64,000 bases of DNA from Hyphomicrobium_A sp964405975. Lineage in GTDB: Bacteria; Pseudomonadota; Alphaproteobacteria; Rhizobiales; Hyphomicrobiaceae. Under the pieces are notes generated by a model. The model did not search any database and was not told the DNA's origin. It worked only from the letters and a program-made list of their open reading frames with translations. Location of the stretch: contig CAYOPW010000002.1 of the NCBI GenBank assembly GCA_964405975.1, forward strand, positions 1 to 64,000, written 5' to 3'. Below, piece after piece: positions 17,969 through 27,278 of this stretch (position 1 is its first letter; every line of letters starts with the position of its first letter). Position numbers and translations under genes: made by a program.

Positions 17969-19792
17969 ATGAAAACCCCCAGGCAATCGTTGCGGCGCTT
18001 TTTGGTGCCAGTCGCGATATTTTGCAGCCTGATATTTCTTATAGCGGCGCCCGTCTTCGTTGGTGGCCGTCACACTGATCTGTCGCTCAAGAGCGCAGCG
18101 GTGTTTGCCGCCTCAACCGACAGCTACACGCTCAGCTCTCCGGTTCAGTTGCTTCAGGCACCGCTTATCGAACTGGAGAGCGGCACGATTTCAATACCCC
18201 CGAACAGCTCCGGCCTGGCGCGCGGCGGCGAAATGATTGCCCGGTTGATCACGGGCAGCAGTTCGCACATTGCTCTTAAGGACGCAAAGTTCGCTGCTGA
18301 CTTCTCGGGGTCTGGAATAACCACCTTGAACAAGCCGACGCCTGGTGGCGTGGCGCCACTTGTCGCAATACTTCAGGAATTGAAATTCGATTGGCTCACC
18401 GTGAGCGACAGCACGGTTCACCTGAAATTGGGCGACGGTACTACCCTCGCGTTCCATGACGTGACGGCCGATGTCACATTGAGCCCGGAGGGTGTCATCA
18501 ATGCGGAAGGCTCATTCATCTTTCGCGGTCAAAACGTTCTCTTCGATACGACGTTTGGCACCAGCCTAGACCCAAAGAGCGGCGCGCATTTAGTCAGCGG
18601 CTCGCTGAGAAGCAGATTGCTCGCAGCAGGCTTCGACGGTTACTACATGCAGGGGGAAAACCCGCGGTTGCTTTCGCAAGAGGGCATATTGAGAATCCCA
18701 AATTTGGAGGATGCCGCGAACTGGATCGGAGTAGCTTGGCCGTCAAGCCCCGGATTTAAGGACTTCCGGGCCAAAGGCCAACTTGAGTGGGTCAATCGCA
18801 CAGTCACGTTCCAAAATGCAGCGGTGAGGATGGATGGCAACGAGGCCACAGGCACATTGTCGATCAACTTTGGCGGCGAGCGCCCTGCGATCGAAGGCAC
18901 GCTCGGATTTGAGACGCTCGACCTCACCAATTACTTTCGCTCTGGCAACGATAGAGCGCAATCGTCTGGCGAGAGCCTACTTTCTCTGGTGAGCACGGCG
19001 ACTGACCTCAAATTCCCGCTCGTGGCAGCCGTTGACGCCGACTTGCGCATCTCTTCCGACAGCGTTGTGGTGCCTGGGGTGACCATAGGAAACAGCGCGG
19101 CGACGATTTCGCTAAAGGGCGGCAAGATGATTGCCGACGTTGCCGAGTTGGAGATTGACGACGGGACGCGCGGTGGCGGTCAGTTGCGCATCGATATGAA
19201 TGGTCCCCAGCCCAGCTATGATATTCGCGGCAAACTTCAAAACTTGGATCTTGGCCGCGCGGGTCGGGCGATCTTCGGTCACGCAACGATTCAAGGCCGC
19301 GGCGATGTGGTCATAGAAGTGTCGGCCACAGGTGACACCGGCACCAGCCTGCTTAACTCGCTTGGCGGGAAGCTTAATGTCACCATGGCTGATGGTGGAC
19401 GCATCGGCCTAGACATCGATCAATTGTCCGCTGCAGTGAAGTCACCTGAAAAGCCTGGCGCTTGGACAACGGTCAGCACGGGTGCCATGCCTGTTGACCA
19501 GCTCGACGCGCGTTTTGCAGTTGTAAATGGCGTCATTCGCACAGAGAGCGCACAGGCAACATCAGGCGAGCGTGCGGTGGAAGCAGAGGGCGCCATCAAT
19601 CTTGCTGCACGCATGTTGGATCTCAGCCTGGTCATCGGCGACCGGCCGGCCGACGCAGCCAAGGATACAAGACCCGAGCCGCGCGAAGTCATTGACATGC
19701 GCGGGCCGTGGAAGGAGCCGAGCTTGCGCCCTGGCCTATTTCCGAGAAACGGAATGCGACCTCCGCAAGAAGGGCTCCAGAGCGCTAACTAG
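17969..19792 (+). CDS. AsmA-like membrane-anchored protein
   Basis: About 607 residues from the ATG at 17969 (a GTG at 17942 would add nine). A basic N-terminus and one hydrophobic segment (FLVPVAIFCSLIFLIAAPVFVGG, about 12-34) anchor it in the inner membrane with the rest periplasmic. The body is rich in beta strands and ends in the AsmA C-terminal pattern (about 440-570, LGGKLNVTMADGGRIGLDID, then AEGAINLAARMLDLSL). AsmA-family proteins are linked to outer-membrane assembly and phospholipid transport between membranes; the exact role of this one is unknown. Its 3' end overlaps the convergent glpD 3' end by four bases. Confidence 0.8.
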   Translation: MKTPRQSLRRFLVPVAIFCSLIFLIAAPVFVGGRHTDLSLKSAAVFAASTDSYTLSSPVQLLQAPLIELESGTISIPPNSSGLARGGEMIARLITGSSSHIALKDAKFAADFSGSGITTLNKPTPGGVAPLVAILQELKFDWLTVSDSTVHLKLGDGTTLAFHDVTADVTLSPEGVINAEGSFIFRGQNVLFDTTFGTSLDPKSGAHLVSGSLRSRLLAAGFDGYYMQGENPRLLSQEGILRIPNLEDAANWIGVAWPSSPGFKDFRAKGQLEWVNRTVTFQNAAVRMDGNEATGTLSINFGGERPAIEGTLGFETLDLTNYFRSGNDRAQSSGESLLSLVSTATDLKFPLVAAVDADLRISSDSVVVPGVTIGNSAATISLKGGKMIADVAELEIDDGTRGGGQLRIDMNGPQPSYDIRGKLQNLDLGRAGRAIFGHATIQGRGDVVIEVSATGDTGTSLLNSLGGKLNVTMADGGRIGLDIDQLSAAVKSPEKPGAWTTVSTGAMPVDQLDARFAVVNGVIRTESAQATSGERAVEAEGAINLAARMLDLSLVIGDRPADAAKDTRPEPREVIDMRGPWKEPSLRPGLFPRNGMRPPQEGLQSAN

Positions 19793-21288
19793 CTTCCCAA
19801 GAGATTTGCGATATTCTCAGCAGCGGTACGGCGCTCAGCCGCCGTCATGTGCAAGCCGCACTTGGTGCGCCGCCATAGCACGTCCTCTGGCTCGCGCGCC
19901 CACTCCTGTTCCATAAGATAACAAACCTCCCGCTCCGTCAGCCCGCCGCCCAACGCCTCGCCCAGATCCGACTCGTCTTTCGCGTCACCTAAGACATCAT
20001 CGACGCGTGACCCATAGCAGCGCGAGAGGCGACGGAGGATTTGTGCATCGAATGCCGGACGGCGCGCGCATAAGCGCTGCGCAAATCCGGACAGGCCTCC
20101 TTCGCCAAGATCGCCACCGGGCAGCGTTGCGGTTGCCGTCCATGCCAGACCCATGGGCGGCAGGTGTGGTGCCAACATGGCGAGACCGGCCTCTGCCAAG
20201 CGCCGGTATGTGGTGAGCTTGCCTCCGAGTACAGTCAGCAGCGCGGGCCTGCCTGGTTCTGCGTTTAGCTCGAAGCGATAGTCACGCGAGACAGAGGATG
20301 CGTTGGCAGATTTGTCGCTATCGTAAAGTGGGCGTACGCCCGAGTACTTCCAGACGATGTCAGCACGCGCCAACGGCTGCGCGAAAAACTGGTTCGCTAG
20401 ATCGAGTAGATACTCTTCCTCGTTCTCATCGATAGCCGCGTCTGCTGGGTTTCCGGAAAAGGGAATGTCTGTTGTTCCGATCAGCGTGAAGCGATTCTCG
20501 TAAGGAATCGCAAATACGATTCGCCCGTCTGCGTTCTGACAAACGTAAGCGTCTTGCGCGCCTGCAATGCGCGGCACGATGATGTGGCTGCCCTTTACAA
20601 GTCTAAGAGGCTCTTTGACGGGATGGTCGCCGCCGCCAAATCTGTTCTCCACGTCTTGAACCCAAGGACCAGCGGCATTTACCAAGGCGCCAGCACGCAC
20701 CTCGCGGCTCTCATCGCCCCTCTTCAACATGATCCGCCATTCGGCACCGTCCGCAATCATTGCTTCAACGCGCGTGTGCGTCTCGATCACGGCACCTTTC
20801 TGCGCAGCCGCTTGTGCATTGAGCACGACAAGGCGTGCGTCATCGACGTGGCAGTCCCAGTATGCAAAGCCACGTGTCAGATCGCTGCGTAAAGGCTTGC
20901 CGGCCGCGTTTCGACTTAAATCCAAAGATTCTGAGCCTGGAATGCGCTGGCGGCGGCCCAAGTGATCGTAAAGAAAGAGCCCAGCGCGCAACAAAAACCA
21001 CGGACGGCCGCCGGGCACTTGCGGGAGCACGAAGCGCAGCGGCCAAATGATATGCGGTGCCTTGGCAAGAAGCACCTCGCGTTCCTGTAGCGCTTTTCGC
21101 ACCAGCCGAAATTCGTAGTGCTCCAGATAACGCAACCCCCCGTGAACAAGCTTGGAGCTGTAGGAGGACGTGCCGCTTGCAAGATCGCCCATTTCCACCA
21201 GCAGCACGGACAGGCCTCGCCCTGCCGCGTCGGCTGCGATGCCGACACCGTTGATGCCACCCCCAACAACGACCAGATCGTAGATCAT
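19789..21288 (-). CDS. glpD: aerobic glycerol-3-phosphate dehydrogenase
   Basis: 499 residues. FAD flavoprotein oxidising sn-glycerol-3-phosphate to DHAP and passing electrons to ubiquinone at the membrane. The FAD dinucleotide fold GGGINGVGIAADAAGRG is at 9-25; the DAO domain contains SSKLVHGGLRYLE and GGKLTTYR, and the C-terminal DAO_C domain closes the protein. Length is normal. The ATG at 21288 has AAAAAAGGACTCC upstream. No glpK, glpF or glycerol transporter lies nearby; the next genes are a sodium symporter pair whose substrate is unknown, so a shared glycerol route is not supported. Confidence 0.95.
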   Translation of the reverse strand: MIYDLVVVGGGINGVGIAADAAGRGLSVLLVEMGDLASGTSSYSSKLVHGGLRYLEHYEFRLVRKALQEREVLLAKAPHIIWPLRFVLPQVPGGRPWFLLRAGLFLYDHLGRRQRIPGSESLDLSRNAAGKPLRSDLTRGFAYWDCHVDDARLVVLNAQAAAQKGAVIETHTRVEAMIADGAEWRIMLKRGDESREVRAGALVNAAGPWVQDVENRFGGGDHPVKEPLRLVKGSHIIVPRIAGAQDAYVCQNADGRIVFAIPYENRFTLIGTTDIPFSGNPADAAIDENEEEYLLDLANQFFAQPLARADIVWKYSGVRPLYDSDKSANASSVSRDYRFELNAEPGRPALLTVLGGKLTTYRRLAEAGLAMLAPHLPPMGLAWTATATLPGGDLGEGGLSGFAQRLCARRPAFDAQILRRLSRCYGSRVDDVLGDAKDESDLGEALGGGLTEREVCYLMEQEWAREPEDVLWRRTKCGLHMTAAERRTAAENIANLLGS

Positions 21289-21412
21289 GGAGTCCTTTTT
21301 TCTGGGTGGGCAAATGACGGGGTTCGGCGCAGGCGAGCAAACTATTCTATGCGAATACCCTTGCTAGCACAGGACGTGCGCGGCACGCGTTTCTGTGCAC
21401 TCCGCGTTGCAG

Positions 21413-23338
21413 TTATCCAGACTGATTGCTTGGGCACGATGAAGTGGCGAGTGACACAACGAGCATTGCGAGGCCTCCCGCCGGCAACGCGAAAAGACCT
21501 ACTGCGATATTTGGCACGCCCCACCAGTTGGCCATCGTCTGCGCATGGCGATCGAGCGTCAACCATGCCGCATCTTTCGCCAAGCCGGGTTCAGCTGCCA
21601 CCCATGCTTGCTTCAACTCATCAAAGGTCTCGACGGTCATTGGTCCAGCATTTGATAGAAAGCCCCACGTCTCGTAGAAGCCGACGGCGAAATAGCGCGT
21701 TGCCACCAGGTAGTAAATGCCGATCGTAAAGCCTAAGAACATCGCCGCACACGCGCCCCAAGCATTGGCACGCTTCCACCACAGTCCGAAAATAAGTGCG
21801 GGAAACAGGCCGGCAGCTGCAATCATCAAGGCCCAAGTCGCCACGTCGAGAATGCTTCCCGGCCGCGTGGTTGCCGCAGCGGCCGAAGCGGCAACGACAA
21901 GGGCTGCAATCGCGCGAGGGACCAGCCACGTTGGTATTGGGGAGTGATGGCCGGACCCTGCATCTCCGGCGAATGTCTGGACGATCGTCAGTAGCGGGGC
22001 ATTCGCAGCGGCTAAAGCCATCGCCAGAAGGGCTGAGGCGGCGAAGCCGGTGAACCAATACGACAGGCCCGTGATCTCCGGCATCGCGAGAAGGATCATG
22101 TCAGGATGCAGTGCTAAGTCCTGGAGACGCAACATGCCGTTTGCATCTGGCACGTTAGCGCACGCGCGCATAACCGTAGCTACGTCGGTGGCAGCTTGCC
22201 CGCAGATTTGAACAAGTCCGAGATTGCCATAAGCAATAATCCACGACGGTAGATCAGCGAGCATCACCCCTTCTGAGATTGCCGCAAAAATCGTTAACTT
22301 GGCGAATGCCGCAGAGGCTGGAAGAGCTGCGAGCAGCAGGCCGGCGAAAAGAAGCGCCCAGACGACCGACCATCTCGCTTGGCGCACCGGACCTATAAGC
22401 ATATGGCGCGATAGCACGCTCGGCAGGGATGCTACTCCCGCGGCTAGTCCCAGGACGATGCCGAAGAAGTTCACAGGGCTCAGCGTCAAGAACGACGTGA
22501 GCATCGGCTTCATGAAAACGGGATCGGCCAGCTCTTTCTCAAGCAGCGCCTCTTCCATGTTTTGAATCTGCCAAAGCGTTTTGCCATAGGCAATCTGAGG
22601 CACGGCCATCCCGTACCACTGCAACGCAAGCGTGATCAGAGGGGTCAGAACAACAACAATCACAAGTAGGAAGAGGACGCCCCGGACCCAGGCCGTGACC
22701 GCCATCTGGCGTAGCAAGAAGCATACAAAGAGCGCGATCGCGCCAACAATCACGGCAACAGGAAACTCAATCCCAAGGAGGCGCGAACCGATGAGACCGG
22801 CCGCAAGCAGTTGAGCAACCAGCAAGGCCGCCATTGAGGCGACGATAACGACGCTTGAGAAGAGCCGGGGAGCCAGCCCTCCGTAACATTCGGCAAAAAA
22901 CGCGGCCGTGGTCTTCGCCTCAAAAAGCGGCAGACGCGGCGCGACAAGAAGCTGAAGCAGGAGATATCCCGCGCCAAGTCCTAGCGCGAAAGCGAGCCCG
23001 TCCTGGCCCCAAGCGAAAACTGCCCCAACTAGACCAATCAAAAAGGCCGCCGTGACCGTATCGACGCCGAGAGCCAGCCCGCGAAAGAAAGACGGCGCGC
23101 CGAGCTTGCACGCGTTCGCGGCGCGACCTTCTAGCCTCGGTGCAAGCAAGGCGATGGTGAGGGCAACTGCGGCGCCCAACGCAAAGAAGCCGGCATAGAT
23201 GCCATCTAGATCGAGCCCTACGGTCGCAAGGAGCACAAGTAGTAACGCCGCAAGGCCAACACCGAACGCGAACGCCAGCATCATGTTGACGAGACGCCGT
23301 CCAGTGGGCGCAAGCGCGTTGCCTCCATTCGGCGCCAT
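21413..23338 (-). CDS. sodium:solute symporter family protein, VC_2705/ActP-like large subunit
   Basis: 641 residues with about 13 predicted membrane helices. The pattern is that of the SSS family (solute/Na+ symporters), subfamily with an associated DUF4212 small subunit, which is encoded just upstream at 23352-23615. Relatives are annotated as acetate/pyruvate or unspecified carboxylate symporters; no substrate residue allows a choice. SVLSRHMLIGPVRQARWS in the middle resembles the ActP core after TM7-8. The ATG at 23338 has a weak ribosome-binding site, consistent with coupling to the upstream small subunit (13-base gap). Confidence 0.85.
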   Translation of the reverse strand: MAPNGGNALAPTGRRLVNMMLAFAFGVGLAALLLVLLATVGLDLDGIYAGFFALGAAVALTIALLAPRLEGRAANACKLGAPSFFRGLALGVDTVTAAFLIGLVGAVFAWGQDGLAFALGLGAGYLLLQLLVAPRLPLFEAKTTAAFFAECYGGLAPRLFSSVVIVASMAALLVAQLLAAGLIGSRLLGIEFPVAVIVGAIALFVCFLLRQMAVTAWVRGVLFLLVIVVVLTPLITLALQWYGMAVPQIAYGKTLWQIQNMEEALLEKELADPVFMKPMLTSFLTLSPVNFFGIVLGLAAGVASLPSVLSRHMLIGPVRQARWSVVWALLFAGLLLAALPASAAFAKLTIFAAISEGVMLADLPSWIIAYGNLGLVQICGQAATDVATVMRACANVPDANGMLRLQDLALHPDMILLAMPEITGLSYWFTGFAASALLAMALAAANAPLLTIVQTFAGDAGSGHHSPIPTWLVPRAIAALVVAASAAAATTRPGSILDVATWALMIAAAGLFPALIFGLWWKRANAWGACAAMFLGFTIGIYYLVATRYFAVGFYETWGFLSNAGPMTVETFDELKQAWVAAEPGLAKDAAWLTLDRHAQTMANWWGVPNIAVGLFALPAGGLAMLVVSLATSSCPSNQSG

Positions 23339-23351
23339 CTAGACCGTGCCC

Positions 23352-23615
23352 CTATTCGATTTTACCGTCTCGTGCGTCGAGACGATCTTGGTGCCACGCC
23401 GAGACGATCGCGATGAGCAGGAAGGCGATCAGCGCACCTTGGGCGAGCAAGTAAAACCCTAGCGGGAATCCTAAGAATTCTAAGAGATTAAGCGGCTGGA
23501 CGATGAGCGGGATCGCGAAGGCAATGAACGCCCAGAGCAAGAGCGCCAACGCGGGAAACCGGCGCACATGCCGTTTAGGCTGCTCCTTTTCGGCTTGATC
23601 AGAACCGGCAGACAT
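23352..23615 (-). CDS. DUF4212 sodium/substrate symporter small subunit
   Basis: 87 residues with two membrane helices (FPALALLLWAFIAFAIPLIV and FYLLAQGALIAFLLIAIVSA) and the family FPLGF motif between them. DUF4212 proteins are the small partner of VC_2705-type symporters, and the large subunit follows after 13 bases. The ATG at 23615 has GGGGGACTTTG upstream. Confidence 0.85.
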   Translation of the reverse strand: MSAGSDQAEKEQPKRHVRRFPALALLLWAFIAFAIPLIVQPLNLLEFLGFPLGFYLLAQGALIAFLLIAIVSAWHQDRLDARDGKIE

Positions 23616-24225
23616 CAAAGTCCCCCTCGTTCGCCTTCACTTGTCTATGGCCGCCAGGGCGAGCCGCGCTGACGACGACGCAAGCTCCTTAGGCTTTGCG
23701 ACAATGCGATGGCGGTCTTGCGCCCACCCGCATTCTCTGGCGTACAATGGCGCTGCCAAAGTTCATCAATATGGGGAAAACGAAATGCGGGGGTAATGCC
23801 AATGGCATCCCCCCGCTTGGGATCAACTCCCTAGACTTGGACCATTTTGATTTTTTTGAGACCGAACGGTTGGTCCACGATTCGTCGGCTGCGGCACAAT
23901 GTGCGAGCCTGGCAACTGCGTCAAGCAGACTCGTGCCTCTTCTTATGACGAATTATAGTAAATCGGCACACGTTAGCGGCGGGAAGCCTGGCCGGGGTAT
24001 ATGCCACGTTGTGCTTAAAGATTCGGCCGCGGCGTGTACTGCCCAAGCGCGTGACAGGTTGGCGTTCGGAAAGGCAGCAACAGGAGGACGCCGCGGCCTC
24101 AACTGAATCGAAAAGCGGCAACTGCATCTGTTGTAGACGGCCGGCTAAATTAACCGCCGGACGGGCCGCGAACGAGATAGGGCCCCACTTAACCCATAGG
24201 CGTCCCCTCTTGTGCTAGGCTAAAA
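23616..24225. other. intergenic region, about 610 bases, no confident gene
   Basis: Divergent spacer between the symporter pair and coaBC. A 136-codon plus-strand frame (23696-24106) exists but has no domain and odd composition. The region holds a strong hairpin at 23787-23816 (annotated separately). It may contain the promoters of both neighbours or a small RNA; nothing more can be supported. Confidence 0.5.
23787..23816. repeat. strong inverted repeat (hairpin) in non-coding spacer
   Basis: GCGGGGG (23787-23793) pairs with CCCCCGC (23810-23816) and ATGCC (23796-23800) with GGCAT (23804-23808), leaving a 3-base loop and a small internal loop. In the minus-strand direction a moderately T-rich stretch follows (ATTTCGTTTT), which could make it a terminator, but no minus-strand gene lies upstream of it. 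In the plus direction there is no T-run. Role unknown. Confidence 0.45.
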
Positions 24226-25509
24226 TTGCCTTCGAAGTCCATTTCCCCGGCGTTAGACGTGAAGCAGAAGCGCATCTTACTGATCATCGGCGGCGGCATT
24301 GCCGCTTACAAGTGCCTGGACCTGGTTCGCCGCTTTCGCGAGCAGGGCGTTGGCGTGCGCGCCGTCATGACGCGAGCGGCCGCTGAGTTCGTCACGCCGC
24401 TTTCCGTTGGAGCGTTATCCAACGATCGTGTGTTCACAGATCTCTTTGACCTCAATGACGAACGCGAGATCGGTCACATCCGCCTTTCCCGCGAGGCCGA
24501 TCTCGTGATTGTCGCTCCTGCGACGGCGGATCTGTTGGCCAAGATGGCGGGTGGGCATGCCGATGACCTGGCCAGCACCATTCTGATGGCAACCGACAAG
24601 CCCGTCCTGGTGGCCCCGGCGATGAACCCTCGCATGTGGCTGCACTCTGCCACCCGGAGAAACGTCAAGCTGCTTAGAAACGATGGCATTCACTTCGTCG
24701 GCCCGAATGTGGGCGAGATGGCCGAACGCGACGAGGCCGGGCCTGGACGGCTCGCCGAAGTACCCGAGATCATCGCTGCGGCCGAATCGCATCTCGAAAG
24801 CAGCGACGTCGGGCAGTCCGTCACGCCCTTGCGCACCAAGCGGCCCTTGACCGGCCGCCATGTTCTGGTGACCAGCGGCCCCACGCACGAGCCAATCGAT
24901 CCCGTCCGCTATATCGCGAACCGCTCATCGGGAAAGCAAGGCCATGCCATCGCCCAGGCCGCACTATCGCTCGGCGCACGCGTGACACTCATCTCCGGTC
25001 CCGTGGCTCTCTCCGATCCAGATGGAGTCAAGACCATCCACGTGGAAACGGCTAAGCAAATGCTCAAGGCCGTACGCCACGGGCTGCCTGCCGATATAGC
25101 CGTGTTCGCTGCTGCGGTCGCAGACTGGCGATCAGCCACCACGCCCCGCCAGAAAATCAAGAAGACCGGTAAGCGCCCATCCATCGAACTTGTCGACAAC
25201 CCCGATATTCTTGCAACGATCGCCAACCTCGAAACAGAACGGCCAGTGCTCGTTATCGGCTTTGCTGCTGAAACACGCGACGTGATCGCCTATGCTAAGA
25301 AGAAGCGTAAGGCCAAGGGAGCAGACTGGATCGCGGCCAATGACGTATCAGCGGAAACGCACGTTCTGGGCGGTGACAATAATACGGTGCACCTAGTGAC
25401 ACCCGGAAGCGTTGAGAGCTGGCCGCAAATGTCGAAGGACAAGGTAGCCGAGCACCTGATGCTGCGCGCAGCCGAATACTTAAGACGAACCACGGCGGCG
25501 GCGGAATGA
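24226..25509 (+). CDS. coaBC: bifunctional phosphopantothenoylcysteine decarboxylase / phosphopantothenate-cysteine ligase
   Basis: 427 residues; two steps of coenzyme A synthesis. The N-terminal flavoprotein CoaC domain (about 13-190) shows GGGIAAYKCLDLVRR, a histidine in EIGHIRLS, and the PAMN-x2-MW motif near 131. The C-terminal CoaB domain (about 205-420) begins with LVTSGPTHEPIDPVRYI and carries NRSSGKQG and AAAVADW. The frame opens with TTG at 24226; a GTG at 24259, just before the conserved KQKRILL, is an alternative, and neither has a strong ribosome-binding site. The stop overlaps the dut start (ATGA), so the two are coupled; coaBC-dut is a common alphaproteobacterial pair. Confidence 0.94.
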   Translation: MPSKSISPALDVKQKRILLIIGGGIAAYKCLDLVRRFREQGVGVRAVMTRAAAEFVTPLSVGALSNDRVFTDLFDLNDEREIGHIRLSREADLVIVAPATADLLAKMAGGHADDLASTILMATDKPVLVAPAMNPRMWLHSATRRNVKLLRNDGIHFVGPNVGEMAERDEAGPGRLAEVPEIIAAAESHLESSDVGQSVTPLRTKRPLTGRHVLVTSGPTHEPIDPVRYIANRSSGKQGHAIAQAALSLGARVTLISGPVALSDPDGVKTIHVETAKQMLKAVRHGLPADIAVFAAAVADWRSATTPRQKIKKTGKRPSIELVDNPDILATIANLETERPVLVIGFAAETRDVIAYAKKKRKAKGADWIAANDVSAETHVLGGDNNTVHLVTPGSVESWPQMSKDKVAEHLMLRAAEYLRRTTAAAE

Positions 25510-26090
25510 CGGCGGCGCGCAAAGCGGGCGGGGTCCGTGTGCGCGCCATGCGGCTTGAACATGCGCTGAACCTACCCCTGCCAACCTACCAATCGAAGGG
25601 CGCAGCTGGTCTCGACCTCGTTGCCGCCATCGATACCCAACATCCAATTACACTCGCACCGGGCGCGCGCGCACTCGTGCCGACCGGGCTGATCATCGAG
25701 CTGCCGGCAGGATACGAGGCCCAAGTGCGTCCGCGTTCTGGCCTCGCGCTGAACTACGGGATTACTGTCCTCAACAGCCCTGGCACCATCGACAGCGACT
25801 ATCGCGGCGAGGTATCGGTGGTGCTTGCGAATCTGGGGTATGCGCCGTTTGAGATTCGCAGAGGCGAACGTATCGCCCAGCTCGTCATCACGCCCGTGAC
25901 CCACGCCAATCTCATCGAGGTCTCGACGGTCTCCGAGACAGCACGCGGGGACGGCGGGTTTGGCTCGACGGGAAGGGCGCCCGCGAAGGCCAAACAGACC
26001 CGCAAAACTGCACCAAAAAAGAAGGCCGTACCCGCAAAGAAGACATCGATAAAATCTCGTTCGCGTAGCAAAAGCGGAAGCAAACGGTGA
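25506..26090 (+). CDS. dut: deoxyuridine 5'-triphosphate nucleotidohydrolase with basic C-terminal tail
   Basis: 194 residues. It hydrolyses dUTP to dUMP, keeping uracil out of DNA. All five trimeric dUTPase motifs are present: AGLDLVA (34-40), RPRSGLAL (75-82), a nucleotide-binding loop around TVLNSPGTIDSDYRG (87-101), RGERIAQLVI (119-128) and the C-terminal P-loop-like RGDGGFGSTG (147-156). After motif 5, where the enzyme normally ends, there are 38 more residues (157-194) with 11 Lys and 5 Arg. Start ATG at 25506 overlaps the coaBC stop by four bases. Confidence 0.94.
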   Translation: MTAARKAGGVRVRAMRLEHALNLPLPTYQSKGAAGLDLVAAIDTQHPITLAPGARALVPTGLIIELPAGYEAQVRPRSGLALNYGITVLNSPGTIDSDYRGEVSVVLANLGYAPFEIRRGERIAQLVITPVTHANLIEVSTVSETARGDGGFGSTGRAPAKAKQTRKTAPKKKAVPAKKTSIKSRSRSKSGSKR

Positions 26091-26215
26091 CGACGAAATC
26101 CGTGTGCGTTGCTCAAAACACTTGTACTTCGTGATATTCTTAAAGTTATGAATGCTGGCGACAAGAAGCAGCATCGAAAATTCGGGCGGGAACGGACAAG
26201 ACAAGGCAGGATCTC

Positions 26216-27223
26216 ATGAACGACACGACAGAAATCAAAACGCTGGCAGCCACCAAAAAATGGGGGAGAGGACAGGTTTACAATTCGATAGCCGAAACGA
26301 TCGGGCAAACTCCGCTCGTCCGGCTGTCGAAGATTATGGCCCAGGCCAAGACTAAGGCCGACATTCTGATGAAGCTGGAGTTCTTCAACCCGCTCTCGTC
26401 GGTGAAGGACCGCATTGGTGTCTCGATGATCGACACCCTGGAGGCAGAGGGGCGCATTACGCCGGGTAAAACGGTCCTGGTTGAGCCCACTTCGGGCAAC
26501 ACAGGGATAGGTCTGGCCTTTGTAGCCGCGGCGCGCGGTTACCGGTTGATCCTGGTGATGCCTGAATCCATGTCCATTGAGCGCCGCAAGATCCTCACCT
26601 ATCTCGGCGCGGAACTGGAGTTGACGCCCGCGGCTGGCGGCATGCCAGTAGCCGTCGAGCGCGCCAACGAATTGGCCAAGTCGCTGCCAAACGCGGTCAT
26701 TCCCGGTCAGTTCGATAATCCAGCCAACCCCCTTGTGCATCAGAAGACGACGGCCGAAGAGATCTGGAACGACACAGGCGGAAATATTGACGTTCTTGTC
26801 ATCGGTGTCGGCACCGGCGGCACGTTGACAGGCTGCGGGCGTGCACTCAAGCCGCGCAAACCGGACCTGAAAATCATTGCGGTGGAGCCAACGACAAGCC
26901 CGGTTCTGTCCGGCCAACCGCGCGGACCACACAAGATTCAGGGCATTGGCGCGGGCTTCATACCTTCCATTCTGGAGACGGACTACATTGACGAGATCGT
27001 CACCGTCTCAAGCGAGATGGCGTTCGACGTATCGCGAATGCTCGCCAAGGTCGAAGGTATTCCCGGCGGCATCTCGACAGGCGCCAATTTAGCAGCGGCA
27101 ATTAGCGTGGCGGAACGCCCAGAGATGGCCGGTAAGACTATCGTGACGTTTGCCCCATCCTGCGCAGAGCGCTACTTCTCGAGCGATCTCTTCGTTGATC
27201 CCGACACCAAACCCGCCACATAG
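26216..27223 (+). CDS. cysK: cysteine synthase A
   Basis: 335 residues. PLP enzyme making cysteine from O-acetylserine and sulfide. The PLP lysine is K64 in SSVKDRIG; the substrate loop TSGNTGIGLAF and the phosphate-binding GTGGTLTG follow; PGGISTGAN near the end carries the PLP pyridine contact region. The length is slightly above the usual 305-325 because of a 20-residue N-terminal extension (MNDTTEIKTLAATKKW...). CysK and CysM cannot be split with certainty by eye, but the QFDNPANPLVH region fits CysK. The ATG at 26216 follows GGCAGGATCTC. A small spacer of 125 bases separates it from dut. Confidence 0.93.
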   Translation: MNDTTEIKTLAATKKWGRGQVYNSIAETIGQTPLVRLSKIMAQAKTKADILMKLEFFNPLSSVKDRIGVSMIDTLEAEGRITPGKTVLVEPTSGNTGIGLAFVAAARGYRLILVMPESMSIERRKILTYLGAELELTPAAGGMPVAVERANELAKSLPNAVIPGQFDNPANPLVHQKTTAEEIWNDTGGNIDVLVIGVGTGGTLTGCGRALKPRKPDLKIIAVEPTTSPVLSGQPRGPHKIQGIGAGFIPSILETDYIDEIVTVSSEMAFDVSRMLAKVEGIPGGISTGANLAAAISVAERPEMAGKTIVTFAPSCAERYFSSDLFVDPDTKPAT

Positions 27224-27278
27224 GCGGATTTGCGCCGGACCTAGACGTTGAGCGTTTGCGGGGAGTATTCTCGCGCGT

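Noticed and set aside
23696..24106. 136-codon open frame on the plus strand
   Set aside because: No domain, odd composition, no ribosome-binding site, and it runs through the strong hairpin.
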